Shown piece after piece: positions 22,037 to 34,256 of a stretch of DNA of 64,000 nucleotides. Origin of the DNA: Marsupella aquatica (lineage: Eukaryota > Marchantiophyta); assembly GCA_973895155.1 (NCBI GenBank), contig OZ316891.1, forward strand, positions 22,878,001-22,942,000, written 5' to 3'. The position numbers and the translations under genes are program-made. How positions within the stretch are numbered: position 1 is the stretch's first letter; each line of letters begins with the position of its first letter. Under the pieces are notes generated by a model. The model was not told the DNA's origin. It ran no database searches and saw only the letters and a list, made by a program, of their open reading frames with translations.

Positions 22037-23401
22037 TTGCGTGTACAGTATTCCGGTTTCGCCTGTACCCCGACCTGTACATGGTAACCGTCGGATCGTG
22101 GATCTGACGGACATAAAAATGCAGATTGTTCATGACACTGCTTAGTTGCCAGGCAACTTCTTCATTTTCAAAATTAGAATAGGACAAGAGTTGATCTCGA
22201 ACCCTCTTGGAGGTTCTCAAACTTCCCAACGAATCTGACAGCAATTATTGTTGTCCTTGACAGAATAAAGGACATATTATATAATGATGATGAGAATCTG
22301 TATAGTACGTTGAGTTGTACCCTTTAGACTGTACTATGGCTGCTGCAGCTGCCCGGATCAAATTCAAATTTCAAAAAAACCCCAGCCAATGGGATTGCAG
22401 CGTTTGTTTTTTACCATTTTCTCCCTGAATATTGCGTATTTTGGGATGCCGTTTTTTCCCAACCGTAGGTCTCGACAAGATCTACAAAATGAGCCATAGA
22501 TGAGATCGAACGGACCAGTATAGGCGCGGGTGCAAGTCAGTATCCGACGGTATCGGGGAGGCACAGCCGAAATACGCGATGGTGTTTTTTCTGTACATAG
22601 TGAGTAATGAAGGCTCCGCGTTACGCGGAGCACTTTAAAGGGTGAGTAGTGGTTTAAGTGGTTTCAAGGGCACGAGGCCCTATAAATGTACGAGCTAGCC
22701 AGGAGGGCTCGGGTGCATTTAAGAAGGGTACGAGGAAGTATTTAAAGGCCCCTGTACCCGATACGCAGGACAAAGTGGGAATGTGAAGGGTCAATGCGCG
22801 ACCCAATGCGCAGGAGGGCAAGGCACGGAACAGTTTTTTTTAAAAGAAATGTTTTGAGGTCGGTAGGGACGAACGCTTGTCCCTAGTCTTCATTGTTTTT
22901 TCTTTTAAGTGTTCTTTTTTCTTTTTCTCTCCGCGATTACTCTTATTTCCCAGGTGGACAGGTGTTGGCTCCACATTTCTTCTGCTGTAAAATTTGACTG
23001 TACTTTGATTCCCTCCAAAAGATACTTTTCCAGAGAGCTGAATTTTGGCCAAAATTTCCAAATTCGGCAGTTGTCGAGGCAGAATTTTTTCGCACAGCTT
23101 TGCAAGGGGATACTCAAGGGAGTTGAGCATGGGCCTGTGAAATCGATTTGCATCTAACTATTGCGAAATTTTTTCGGGACCTAAGATACCCGACGGGGGT
23201 CAAAACGGCCATTTTGACCCCCCTCCGGTCCGGGTTGAATAAGTTTTTGCTGGAGAAGTTTTTTGCCAAATCATTTTCAGATCTTGGTAGTGTACCTTGC
23301 AGGCTACGCGGCGGTGTATTCCATTTCCACTTTCACCAACTTTCATTTTTTGGTGACTTTTTGGGTGGAGGTATTTCGGTTGTGTTTCTTGTGTGTTTGT
23401 G
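22037..23401. other. Non-coding region with two perfect hairpins
   Basis: No gene recognised. It holds a perfect 8-bp stem with 3-base loop (GCTCCGCG-TTA-CGCGGAGC, 22613-22631), a possible TATA motif (TATAAATG near 22681) and a 10-11 bp inverted repeat (GGGGTCAAAA...TTTTGACCCC, about 23195-23220). It precedes the copia gag, yet nothing in it resembles the copia 3' LTR at 27494. Confidence 0.5.
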
Positions 23402-26400
23402 GCAGCATCAATGACTTTAAGAAAGCTTGCAGCGCCAAAGTTTGAGGTGGAGAAGTTTGACGGGAAGGTCAGCTTCAGCCTTTGGACTCGAAAGGTGACC
23501 AATGTGTTGATCCAGCAAGGTCTTAAGAAGACCCTCACTGGAGTGAAACCCTCGAATCTAACAGATGAGGAGTGGGAGGACATGTCGGTGCAGGCGTGTA
23601 GCACAATTGAGTTGTTCTTGGCAAACAACATTCTCAAGAACGTGTTGGGGATGGATCGGAATGCCAAGAAGATCTGGGATATGCTTACTCAGCTATACCA
23701 GAGTGCTTCGTTGACTACTCGCATTTATCACTTGGAGCGGTTGTTCAGGTTGAAGTTGAAGGATGGTGGCAACATGCGTGATCACCTCAGTCTCTTCGAT
23801 GAGATTGTGCACGAGGTGACCACGGCGGGAGACAAGTTGACCGATGAGTATCTTGCGATGCATTTATTGATGTCGCTTCCTCAGACATATTCAACATTGG
23901 TGACGGTCATCACACATGACAAGTCTACGTTGAAATTGGATGAGGTGAAGGCTACCGTTCTTGCAGAATGGGGCAAGCGACAACTTTCTGGCCGTGATAA
24001 TGAGTCTGTTGCCTTAGTGGTTAGAGGCAGATCGACGGAGCGTACTACGGATCAGTCTAGATCTAAATCACACAGTAGATCTAAATCTAAGTCCCATAGT
24101 AAGAAAGTGCAGTGTTGGCATTGCCATGAGAAGGGCCACACAAAGTGGAATTGTCCTTCTCTATCAAAGCAGAAGCGTCTTGCTTCCAATGGTGCATCCT
24201 CATCGTCAGCTGGTATTGTGATTGCTGATAATGAGGATGCTGCTGAAGTGCTATGTATTGGTGCTATGAATTCTGTGTATGACAATAAATGGATGTTGGA
24301 TTTGGGTTCCTCTTATCACGTGTGTCCAACGCAATCGTATTTCTCCACTTACCAACCTTGTATCGGTACTGTGGAAATCGGAAATGGAGTCCGATGTGCG
24401 ATTGTTGGCATGGGGACTATCAAATTCCGGATGTTTGATGGTGTTGTGCGAGCACTGACGCAAGTCAGACACATACCAAACATCTCTAAGAATTTGATTT
24501 CTCTTGGTGCTTTGGAAGCTGGTGGATCTCATTTCACTGCACGTGATGGTGCGCTCTTTGTCGTCAAAGATGATGTATCTTTGATTAAGGCGCTACGGCA
24601 AAATAATTTGTACATCTTGGAAGGAGATGTCATTGCTCCTAGAGTGGAGCATGTGGATTCTGTGGTGGAACGTTCGGATGCAGCGGCAACATCTGCTATA
24701 GAGTTATCTACGGCTGCTTCAATTGAAGCACCCTCAACATCTGGTCGCACACAAGCCATAGATTTGTGGCATGCACGGTTGGGGCACTTGAGTGGTAAAG
24801 GATTGGCAGCCTTGGCAAACAGAGATTTGCTGCAAGGCGCTCAGTCTGGTAAACTCTCTTTCTGTGAAGATTGCATCTTCGGCAAGCAGAGGAGAGTGAG
24901 TTTCAGTTCTAGTTCATACCATTCTCATGAAATTCTTGAGTATGTACATTCGGATGTTTGGGGTCCAGCGCCGGAGCCGTTGTTGGGTGGAGCCAGATAT
25001 TTTGTGACGTTTGTAGATGATTACTCTCGAATGTGTTGGTTGTACTACATGAAGGAGAAGTCTCAAGTCTTTGACATTTTCAAGGAGTGGAAAGCCATGG
25101 TAGAGCTACAAATTGGGAAGGAGTTGAAGTGTGTTCGGTCTGATAATGGTGGCGAGTATAAGTCCAATGAGTTTGATCAATTTGGTTGGGACCTTGGCCT
25201 CAAGCGTCATTACACTGTACCGGAGACCCCGCAGCAGAATGGAGTTGCAGAATGATTGAATCGGACATTACTGGAGAAAGCATGCATCATGCTATGTAAG
25301 TCCAAGTTGCCCAACAACTTTTGGGCTGAAGTTGTCAACCAAGCTGCATACGTCTACAATCTGTCACCGCATAGTAGTAAGTTGATGCAAACTCCATTTG
25401 AGTTGTGGTATAAGAGACCTGCTGATTACTCTAGACTCCGAGTTTTGGTTGTGCTGCCTATGTTCACATTGAGCAAACACACAGGTCTAAGTTGGATCCC
25501 AAGTCTAAGAAATGTATTTTTCTAGGCTTTAGTCCTGGGCAGAAGGGCTATAAATTGTGGGATCCTGTCGATTGCAAGGCAGTTGTGAGCAGAAATGTTG
25601 TTTTTGACGAAGAATGGTTGTCAAGACCCCGGGATATTCAGGAGGAACAAGTGGAGGAACCCACTACGGTGGAGCTTGGTGGTGATGAGGAAGCTGCTGG
25701 TCCCTTTGGTAGAGGAGCAATTCCTCAACCAAGGCGCTCCACCAGGGCCAATTTTGGCCAACCCCCTGATAGATTTGGTTTTGCAGATCCTCGTGTTCAT
25801 GTTGTTGAACATGACAATGATCCCAATGTTGTTTTGCTTACTGAAGATGGAGACCCCTCTAGCTATGAAGAAGCTATGGCCTCTCCAAAGAAGGATAAGT
25901 GGTTGGAGGCAATGTTGAAGGAGATGAATTCTTTGAAGAAGAATTCAACTTGGCGCTTAACTGACATGCCTCGCGGGAAAACACTGATTCCGTGTAGATG
26001 GTTGTACAAGAAGAAGCAGGATGGCACTTACAAGGCACGCCTTGTGACCAAAGGGTACACCCAGAAGGAGGGCTTGGACTACACGGAGATTTTCTCACCA
26101 GTTGTCAAACTCGCTACTATCCGTGTTTTACTTGCGATTGTGGCATTCTATGATCTTGAGTTAGATCAGATGGATGTAATTACTGCTTTCCTGCATGGAT
26201 TGCTTGATGTGGAGATTTATATGACTCAGCCTCCAGGTTTTATTGATGAGAAGATCAGACACCTGGTGTATAAGCTCTTGCGCTCGTTATACAGATTGAA
26301 GTAGAGTCCCAGATAGTGGAATAAGCGTTTTGATTCCTTCATGTTATCTCAGGGGTTCACACGAAGTGAACATGATTGTTGTATTTACATGAAGGAGGTG

Positions 26401-27426
26401 GAAAATTACTCACGCTTTGGTTACATTGTGCTGGCATTGTACGTGGATGACATGCTGATCCTGGCTGAGAATAAGTCTGATGTTGCCCATCTGAAAGCAA
26501 TGTTGAGTAAGGAGTTTTCAATGAAGGACTTGGGTCAGGCCAAGAAGATACTAGGGATGGAGATTCATCGTGACAGGGAGCAAAGGCAATTATGGTTGTC
26601 TCAAGAGGCAGTATTTGGAGAAGGTACTTGCCAAGTATGGAATGGAGAATGCAAAACCAGTTGGTACTCCATTGGCCTCCCACTTTAAACTCTCAAAGAA
26701 TGATTGCCCTTCTAGTGAGAGTGATAGACTGGCGATGAAACATGTTCCCTATGATAGTGTTGTGGGTAGTTTGATGTATGCAATGACATGCACTAGACCT
26801 GACATTGCCCACGCTGTTAGCATTTTGAGCAGATTTATGGCAAATCCTGGTAAGCTTCACTGGGAAGCAGTGAAGTGGGTTTTGCGGTATCTGAAAGGTA
26901 CCTTAGATTGTGGGATCTTATTTGACGATAAAGTAGACTCTACATTAGAGTTGGAAGGTTTTGTAGATTCAGATTATGCTGGTAACTTGGATAACAGGAA
27001 GTCTACTACAGGCTATGTGTTTATGCTGGGTGGAGGTTGTATCAGCTGGAAGTTGGCAATTCAATCTTGTGTTGCGTTGTCTACTACTGAGGCTGAGTAC
27101 ATGGCTGCATGTGAGGCAACCAAGGAGCTGATCTGGCTACGGAGATTGGTGAGTGATCTGGGTTTTCACCTGAAAGACCGGTGCTGCTGTGCGACAGTCA
27201 AAGTGCTTTGCATCTGGCTAAGAACCCTGTGGTCCATGCCAGGACAAAGCACATTGATATTCGTTATCACTTCATCCGTGAGGTGATTGAGACGAAGCAG
27301 ATGTTTCTGGAGAAGGTGGCTTCAGAGGAGAATGCGGCAGACATGCTTACCAAAGTTTTACCTACCAGTAGCTTTAGTCATTGTGTGGATATTATTAATG
27401 TTAGGGCCCTACCAGTGACTATGTAA
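23402..27426 (+). pseudogene. copia gag-pol polyprotein, broken
   Basis: Starts near the Met at 23411 (MTLRKL). Parts in order: gag capsid region; one CCHC knuckle (CWHCHEKGHTKWNC, near 24112); protease with LDLGSS at about 24298 (usual LDSGAS); pre-integrase zinc region (LWHARLGHLS, near 24766); integrase with D (HSDVWG), D (RSDNGGEY) and E (PQQNGVAE); RT with intact YVDDML near 26440; RNase H with 'DSDYAG', 'STTEAEY' and 'DSQSALHLAKNP'. Lesions: TGA 25253-25255 where CGA/CGG is usual; TAG at 26302 and 26314 in the usual LKQSPRQW segment (both CAG); single-base frame changes near 25446, 26600 and 27178. It cannot encode a functional product. Confidence 0.92.
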
Positions 27427-27493
27427 ATATGTTACTTAGTTACATATTGTATATCACCTGACTCATTGTGTGAACTTGAGTTAAGGTGGAGAT

Positions 27494-27790
27494 TGTTAGG
27501 AATTGACTCTAGTTCCCGACATAGTTAGCTTGGTCTTACTAGGGTTAGTTTTAACCCTAGATTACATTAGGATAAGATCCGCTTAGTTTAGGCCCACTCA
27601 TCTTGGCCCCCTTGGGGGGTATAGGCTGGAGGGAGAGCACTCTCTCCCCCTCATTCTTCACATGTACTCTCATTTGCTATGGAGCCTTCAGGAGTTTCTC
27701 CACTCGGGGTGTCTCGTCGGTGTAGCGTCTGATTGAGTGTCTCTCATGTTTCCGCATTGCTGTCTAGTCCGGAGCCGACAGTTTCTTACA
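27494..27790 (+). repeat. 3' LTR of copia element (about 297 bp)
   Basis: Starts TGTTAGGAATTG directly after the polypurine tract and ends CTTACA. The end is inferred from the TG...CA rule and from the start of unrelated sequence (the inverted fragment) a few bases later. Confidence 0.7.
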
Positions 27791-27794
27791 TGAC

Positions 27795-28244
27795 GATGAG
27801 CGACTAAGGATGGGCAAGGTGACTGAGGTCGAAGCTGGCACGAGGAATGGAGGGCTGGTACACTGCAAGGGAATGGCCCCCCTTTTATACTTTGAGGACT
27901 CGTCAGTCGCCCGTCTCCTCCTCGTCACCGATAGGCCGAGCCCTTCATGCTTGCAATGTACCGGCCACTCCGCAGGTCCGGGTCAGCGCGTGTTAGTGGC
28001 CACCTCCCGGAGTTTGTTATACGGACCCGAGGGGGCCCATTACATGCTCGTAACCTGGCGTACGAATGGCGACTCGCTGCCAGCCCGAACGTGAATGCTC
28101 CTTATTGACTAATGATTCCCTACTCATAAGTACTACCTAATTATTGTCGCTATGCTAATAACTACGGCCTAAGATGTCCCTAACGCGCGTGCCAAGCGCG
28201 ACTAGGCCGGATCACTCATTAACCGCCGTACTGGTGGCGTCACA
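27795..28244 (-). repeat. Inverted partial copy of the 4-kb element's left end
   Basis: Read on the minus strand it begins TGTGACGCCACC and follows 14058-14505 closely: GTACGGCGGTTAATGAGTGAT, the GC-rich block around GGGTCCGTATAAC, the TATA context and CCAGCTTCGACC. It ends abruptly against the copia 3' LTR, which suggests the copia element inserted into, or recombined with, an element of this family. The short frame 27810-28094 on the plus strand is antisense to this promoter region and is not considered a gene. Confidence 0.8.
27882..27889 (-). promoter_or_regulatory. TATA box in inverted element fragment
   Basis: Minus strand TATAAAAG in the context CTCAAAGTATAAAAGGGG, matching 14411-14426 of the related element. 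Confidence 0.65.
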
Positions 28245-28829
28245 GCCGGGCAAGTCCAAACCGGGATCATTCATGCAAAATTACAGTAGATGACCCACCG
28301 AGCCGACGGAATCAATCATTTGGAACGATCATGCAAGCGAATTACAGCCGATGGCCCACCGAGCCCACGGAATGGTGAATCCTCCAGATACACAGTTCCT
28401 ATAGTAATCTCAATTACAGTAGCTCACAACACTTTCTCTCTTTCTCTACACGCAACCACAAACTAATCTTGACGACGAGCAACATCACCTTCACACCACG
28501 AGCTGACTAGCAATTGTCACGTTGCTATGATCAAGAACAAAAAACGACCACTGCAAACATGGTCCCTATCAAAACAGGTGAGTCGCCACACAAAATCCTG
28601 ATTGACCCATAGTCGCCCATCAAGCATACTGAGCAGCCCAATCGAAAAAAGCTTCTCCTTACACTTCTGTAGTCAGTTCATATTTTTAAAGCACCAGCTC
28701 TGAGGGTTTTCATCGTGACAGCAAACAGATTTACTCTTACGAACAAAATAGACAATCTAAAAATGTGTTATTAGAAGTCACAATTTTCAAAATAATTTAA
28801 AACACAACAATGTTTGCAATTGAAAACAC
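28245..28829. other. Intergenic; one 47-bp direct repeat
   Basis: No gene seen. Two similar copies, 28265-28312 and 28326-28372, share CATGCAA...TTACAG(T/C)(A/C)GATG(A/G)CCCACCGAGCC.ACGGAAT. Confidence 0.55.
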
Positions 28830-29824
28830 AGATGGGGAAACGAAAGCTTCACAGAATCTCAGTCATTTCACAAATGCATTTTCTTCCCCAGTTCTGAACC
28901 CACAGATTTTCGCAACAGATCAATAGAACTTTAGTTGAAGGCAATTGTAAACCCCTCGTGAATTTTTTTCTTTGTATATGTGTACTAGGTTATGAGGCAT
29001 TACCCCCAGGTGAAGTCATGGAACCCCTAGGCCAGCCTGGCCTGGGGATTATGAAATTTGAATGAGAAATAGGGTAAGTGCAACTGGCAAATAGTGACGG
29101 ATCACCCTTTTACTGTTTAAAACTGAACTGAATGTTGAGTAAAAATTCACTCACGCTTTACGCTCGGTAACTCATCCCCACTTGGGGATAATGGATGTAA
29201 CCCGCTCGGGCTCAGCCCCCTCTGGGATTACATACCATTACCCCCTCTTGGGGATGGGTTACCCTACACTAAACCTCTGTGATGTACTTGCCAGGAGAGA
29301 AGGTCCAGCAGCATGACCTGGTTTGCGTCAAGACGTTCAAAGGTCTCCTACTAATTTCAAGAATCAGTAAGACTGTACTCTGCCCAAGATGACGGTAACA
29401 TTCCCATTATCATATTCTGGTACAATGGGTTCCATCCAACTTGTAGGAAGTGCTCATCAGTTACGTTCTGTACAGCTCCACCGTATATATTTCACAAGGT
29501 GAGATTCATGTTGGTTCCAGAATTAGAGCCTTGCCCTGTTTCAACACTCTTTCCCTCGAAGGTTGCTGGATCTCTTGAGTATTCCTCGTGGCTACCCTAA
29601 TACATACTCCAATGTAGGCCATGTACTACGGATGCAGCATTGGAGCCTTGGATGTGATGTATAGACTAACAAGTGATTGTCAGTGGATTAGCTGACCCTG
29701 GTGGAATCTGAGAACGGACCTCATCTTGGAAGAAACCCATGCCATCACAACAGTATCAGCAAACACACGCGTCCAGCAAAGTAAAGGGAGTCATCGTTCA
29801 TACGCAACAAAATCAACGGCACAA

Positions 29825-32800
29825 CTATGCGCCCAGAGAAGCGTTCATGGAGGGCTGAAGCTCATCCACAGACTTGGACAGTTCAGCAGCATCATCACCT
29901 TCTTCTGCCCACCCCTCGTCTGAGTCCAGACCTGTGCCCGATCCCTTGAATCTGTAAAGCCTACGAAAATCCTGCTGGAGCTGGTGGTGGTAGTGCCGAT
30001 ACCTTTCCAACCATTCACGGGACTGATCCTGAAGAGGAAAGCCAAAATTCTCCAACCCGTCTGTTTTCACATGAACCAATCCTTCGAAGATCAGCCGGGC
30101 TGTTCGCATCACTCCGGCTCTATGGACAATCAAACTTATCGATGTCCCCACTTGCTGCTGCTCGGAGTGTAGAAAGATCTCAATGCGTCCGGATGGATGC
30201 TCGATCACCACCCGGTTCTGGTTCCTGGCAATGCTGGACTTGGTGGATAACTCGTCAGCGACACTGCCTCGCAGAATGCTGCAGCACCCAATGCAGATTG
30301 CCCCAGTGACGGCCATGGACGCGTGCGCTTTGAAGGGGACGAGGTATCGGGCTGTGATGTTGCCTGTGGGCTCTCTCGGCTCTGCAACGATGGCGAATTT
30401 TGGGATCACCCGGCCGGTCACGTCGCCCAGCCCCATCTTCCTGCCTGCAATCACTCGAATCGCCTCCATCTTCCTGACATCAAATGAGAAACAATTTCAA
30501 GTTGCCTTTCCCAAAGAGAAATCAGTGAAGGGTCCTTCTACACATTAACTCCCGATTCCCTACACTGATATGATATCTGAAGTTGATGCTCGGAAAGATC
30601 ATCCTGTTTGACTTGACACTAACTACAGTCTACAAACGAAGATCGGTCAACACCAGAACACGTGAGTTCCATCTATGCAAAGAAAAGATTTCTTCAAATG
30701 TGAAAGAAATGGTTCAGACCAATCCACCTTCCTTTTCTGCGGATTTCTTAAGTTGATGGATCATACTTGGATCACACTGTTTGTCTTGAGTATTTTCATG
30801 GATCATCTATTTTTTGATACCCCCCAAAATGAGTTTGTAACTAACTGATTTGGTAGGTTGATGTGTGTGTAGGTGGGATGGGTTTTGTGGGTAGTGGATG
30901 GGAGTTTGGATTATCTACTAGAAACCTTGTTGTACACTTTGTGGCCCTGTTTTAATCCTCTCTCTCTCCTGGTGCGGGTCACTCACCTTGAAATGGGTCC
31001 CTACAATGAATGTATGTCACTATTGGGGTGATTAGAGACTCCTAGGTGTTCTTCCCCATTTTAAAGAGTTCTTATGCAAAGAAAATACACATAGTAAAAT
31101 TTCTTGTTTTAGAACAATGAAAGTTTCAGGGTTCCATCCAAACTTATTGTCACTCATTGCAATCTATTGGAACTTCAGCCCATCTAAGCATCTTGTCAAT
31201 CATTGCAATATGTTGGAATTCCAATGTCCCGGCTTGCTTCTTCCAGTTTTATTAGGGGAATTAGGGGAAGGTAAAATCCACCCCATGATTTACTAAACTC
31301 TGAACCCTAAATTTCTTTCAATTCAAGACATATTGTAGGGTCAAGTACAAACCTGAAAAAGTTGATATCGTCATCGAGGTCCTCAGGGCTCTCATACCCT
31401 GTTTTGCCAAATGAAGAAGCCCTGGCAATGACAACTGGCATTGCCACATCAATGCAAGTCACCTCAATGCCATTGATCCAATCACAGACTCGCCCTGTTG
31501 GCAGGAGCTTCCCTCCAGTTTTTGACCCCACCACATTCATGAAGTTGAGGGTGATTGGGGCTGCTGTCCCCGGCACGCCGTCAATCACTGCATTGCCGTC
31601 GTATGTAACGGTGCCATTTGGAGTATGGACAACGGCCTCCACGAGGGCATCATTGTTTGTGGCCCGGATTCTAACCATGGTCACAGGGTGGCCAACCTTG
31701 GGAACCAGCCCCATTTCAATTGCAGCAGGGCCCACCCCGGCCAACATGTTCCCACATGTGGGTTCCCAGTCCACATAGGATCGATCGACCAGTACCTCTG
31801 CAAAAGTGTAGTCCACGTCGACGCCAAGTTCCCTGGACCCCGTGATGATGGCCACTTTGCTAGTGACTGACTTGGCACCTCCAAGACCGTCGATTTGGAG
31901 GGGATCTGGCGACCCCATAACTCTGAGCAGCACCTTGTTAAGGGCCTCCTTCTCTTGGGGTAAGTGTTGTTTCATGAAGTAGGTTCCTCGAGAAGTCCCC
32001 CCCCTCATTAGCAGACATGGGATCACCAACTTCGGAGGCATACTGCTCTCTCTGGCTGCTGCCAAGATTGGTCTGCTCGTCATTCCACTCCAATGGATTC
32101 CATCCAATATGTTAAACTCTTGCAATTCAAGTATTGAGTCTGATTTAGAAAACAAAGCAAAAAAAGAGAACTGCTGGGTCCGATTTCTCAGATATGCTGG
32201 GCTCAAAGAGAAGAAGAATGGATCCAAGTTTTGTAGTTTGCGATTGAGTAAAAAATACATTATCCCTTGGCAGCCCTGTGCTTTTGTAATTCGTAGTGAT
32301 GGCAACCAGTTTTGGGGGCCATCTCAGGCTTTGAGCCCAGTTTCTTACAGGTCATTTCAAAGCTGACAGAGGAAAAGAAAGGATACAATTTTTAATGTTT
32401 GCAATGAAGTAAAAAGGTGAGCATAAGGCAGTAATGTCTGGATGAAACTGACACAAGCTTGCCTCTAATTTGTGCATACAACATAGATGTGCATGTGACC
32501 CTTTGATGGATAAATTGCATATTTGGAACATTTTACAGGTTCTATGAATTGGTAGATCAACCCGCAAATTCGGGTTGGAATGCAGCAAAAGAGAGCCCCA
32601 ATGGGCTTACGAATTAGATGAGAGCTTCAAAAGAGTGATAGCTGCGTCAGCTCAATAGAAGCTTGGAAAGTCATTCAGTATCAATTTTGGTTCTGGACTA
32701 ATAGCTGGAAATTACTGCGGATCCTCATCAGTGGAGAAATCCTCTGGTCGGCTATCTTCATATCAGGGTAGAAGGATCATCCTAGTGGGGCGTCGAGTTC

Positions 32801-34256
32801 TCAGTCATCTGTTGAAGTGATAGTCTAAGTTATAAATTTTGTTAATCAGCAAACAGACTGGGAAGGTCGGATTCCCACTCCTCGTAGTGTCTGTGTTTAA
32901 TCTCAGTGGGTAAACCAGCAATCTTAGCATTACACCCAAAGAGTTCCTGACCCAACAGTTGGCAGTGGCTGTTGCAACACATCGCTCGTTAAAGAGACTA
33001 AACAGGGGTATGCTTAGTACATGACATATCGTCAGTTATGATGAAATTTATTACTAGAACTGCCCTGACATCTGGTTTTACTCGAAATGCAACTACAGGG
33101 TTTTTGTTAAAGTACTCCGGTAGGTAGGTTCCAAGATCTCTGGCTGGCTCTATGCTCTCTGAAAAGCAGCGATACAGGCACTTATACAACATCTGTCCAT
33201 AATTTGAAATAACCCTGATGGTCTTCACGAACTACCAGAAAGGAATTCAGAAAACAATATGCAATAGAGAAGTAGTGCAGATCTTCCCCATTCGAATTAT
33301 TGCCAACGAAGTGTAAAATGGAACTGTAGCTCATAAACTGAATTGAAAGGTGAGATGCTTACTTGGTCCCTTTCGGGTCCACTTGTAAAGCGTTCGAAAC
33401 ACTTGCATCTTCTCCCACCTCCGGCTGATCCCTCCCTGAATTCGAGGACAAGGTGTTACGAGTTGTGGTGTACATGCAATGATCACATAGCACTCACTGT
33501 AGGTCCAAGTGCACACGGCCTATTTGTGTGCACCTCGTCCTATCAGTGGGCTAGTCTCAGGTCATTCCCCTGACCCTTCGGAGTGCAATGGCGACAGTCA
33601 CATTACCTCCGATTCATGTTCTATGCTTTCTACGGTAAGAGATTGTAAATGGACCTAGAGAACGCCTAAAAGGAGGTTCAGAGGGAGCAGCCAAACGAGT
33701 ACCAAATCAGCTTAGTGCTGGGGGCAAGCTGGCGGACAACCATAAGAATAGACCGCCGAAACCCTAGCTAAGTTGTGTGGCTCGCTGGGCAGATCTCTAA
33801 TCCTCTACAGTATTCCGCACTTGATGGAACAAAACAGAGGAAGTTTGTGTGGCTTCCCGAATCTATTGCCATTAGATTTACATTGGCTACAGGGGTACAG
33901 GGAACTTCCAGAGAAAGAAGCAAAATTTAAAAGGACGTGAGAGAACTTCAGGAGGAAGAAGCAAATTTGAAGAGGACGTGAGCAATCTGATAACATTTGA
34001 CTAACCTGATGGTCCATCTGTTGACATTTGACTAACCTGATAATCTCCCGTCTGCAGTCTCAAATTGCATCAATATTGATCTGCGTCGCTTGTAGTCATG
34101 GCGACAATTTGAAGACGTCGGAGGGAATCGGAACGAAATGCTACAATGGGAAGATCCGGGCGGAGGAACCAGGTGGGATCCAGGAAGTGTAGTGCAGAGG
34201 GAAGAGTGAGCTACAGCTGGACAAACGCGTGTCCAGTGCTCCAGAGTAATCGCCAT
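29825..34256 (-). CDS. PrpF-family isomerase, predicted organelle-targeted
   Basis: Three exons, 34256-34037, 32139-31353 and 30473-29825, join in phase (1, then 2) to 1656 nt, 551 residues plus stop. Exon 1 starts MAITLEHW, is rich in Ser, Pro and Arg with few acids, and looks like a plastid or mitochondrial transit peptide; it ends TCAG|GTTAGT. Exon 2 follows a long T-rich tract (TTTTCTAAATCAG). The PrpF fold begins with 'IPCLLMRGGTSRGTYF', then 'DGLGGAKSVTSKVAII', 'TCGNMLAGVGPAAIEMG' (candidate catalytic Cys) and 'LPTGRVCDWINGIEVTCIDVAMP'; exon 3 has 'RVIPKFAIV' and 'ARYLVPFKAHASMAVTGA'. Bacterial PrpF isomerises 2-methylaconitate in propionate breakdown; relatives act on oxalomesaconate or methylitaconate, so the plant substrate is open. 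No stops or frame breaks. An alternative start without exon 1 (Met at 32260) is possible but would read through the pyrimidine tract. Confidence 0.85.
32140..34036 (-). other. Intron 1 of the PrpF-family gene
   Basis: GT (34036-34035) to AG (32141-32140), 1897 bp. It holds two stretches that look exon-like in isolation (minus strand, about 33434-33360 and 33236-32998) with plausible splice signals, but their phases do not join to the flanking exons without a stop. They may be cryptic or alternative exons. Confidence 0.5.

Larger units (their letters stand above)
23402..27790 (+). mobile_element. Decayed Ty1/copia element, 5' LTR not found
   Basis: Domain order gag-protease-integrase-RT-RNaseH defines Ty1/copia. 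The 3' side is complete: end of pol at 27426, polypurine tract (AAGGTGGAGAT, 27484-27493) and a terminal repeat beginning TGTTAGG. No copy of that repeat, and no tRNA-Met-type primer site, is found in the 1.3 kb before gag. The element is therefore 5'-truncated or recombined. Confidence 0.85.

Noticed and set aside
22240-23400. 5' LTR of the copia element
   Set aside because: No sequence matching the 3' LTR and no primer-binding site could be found by reading the region.
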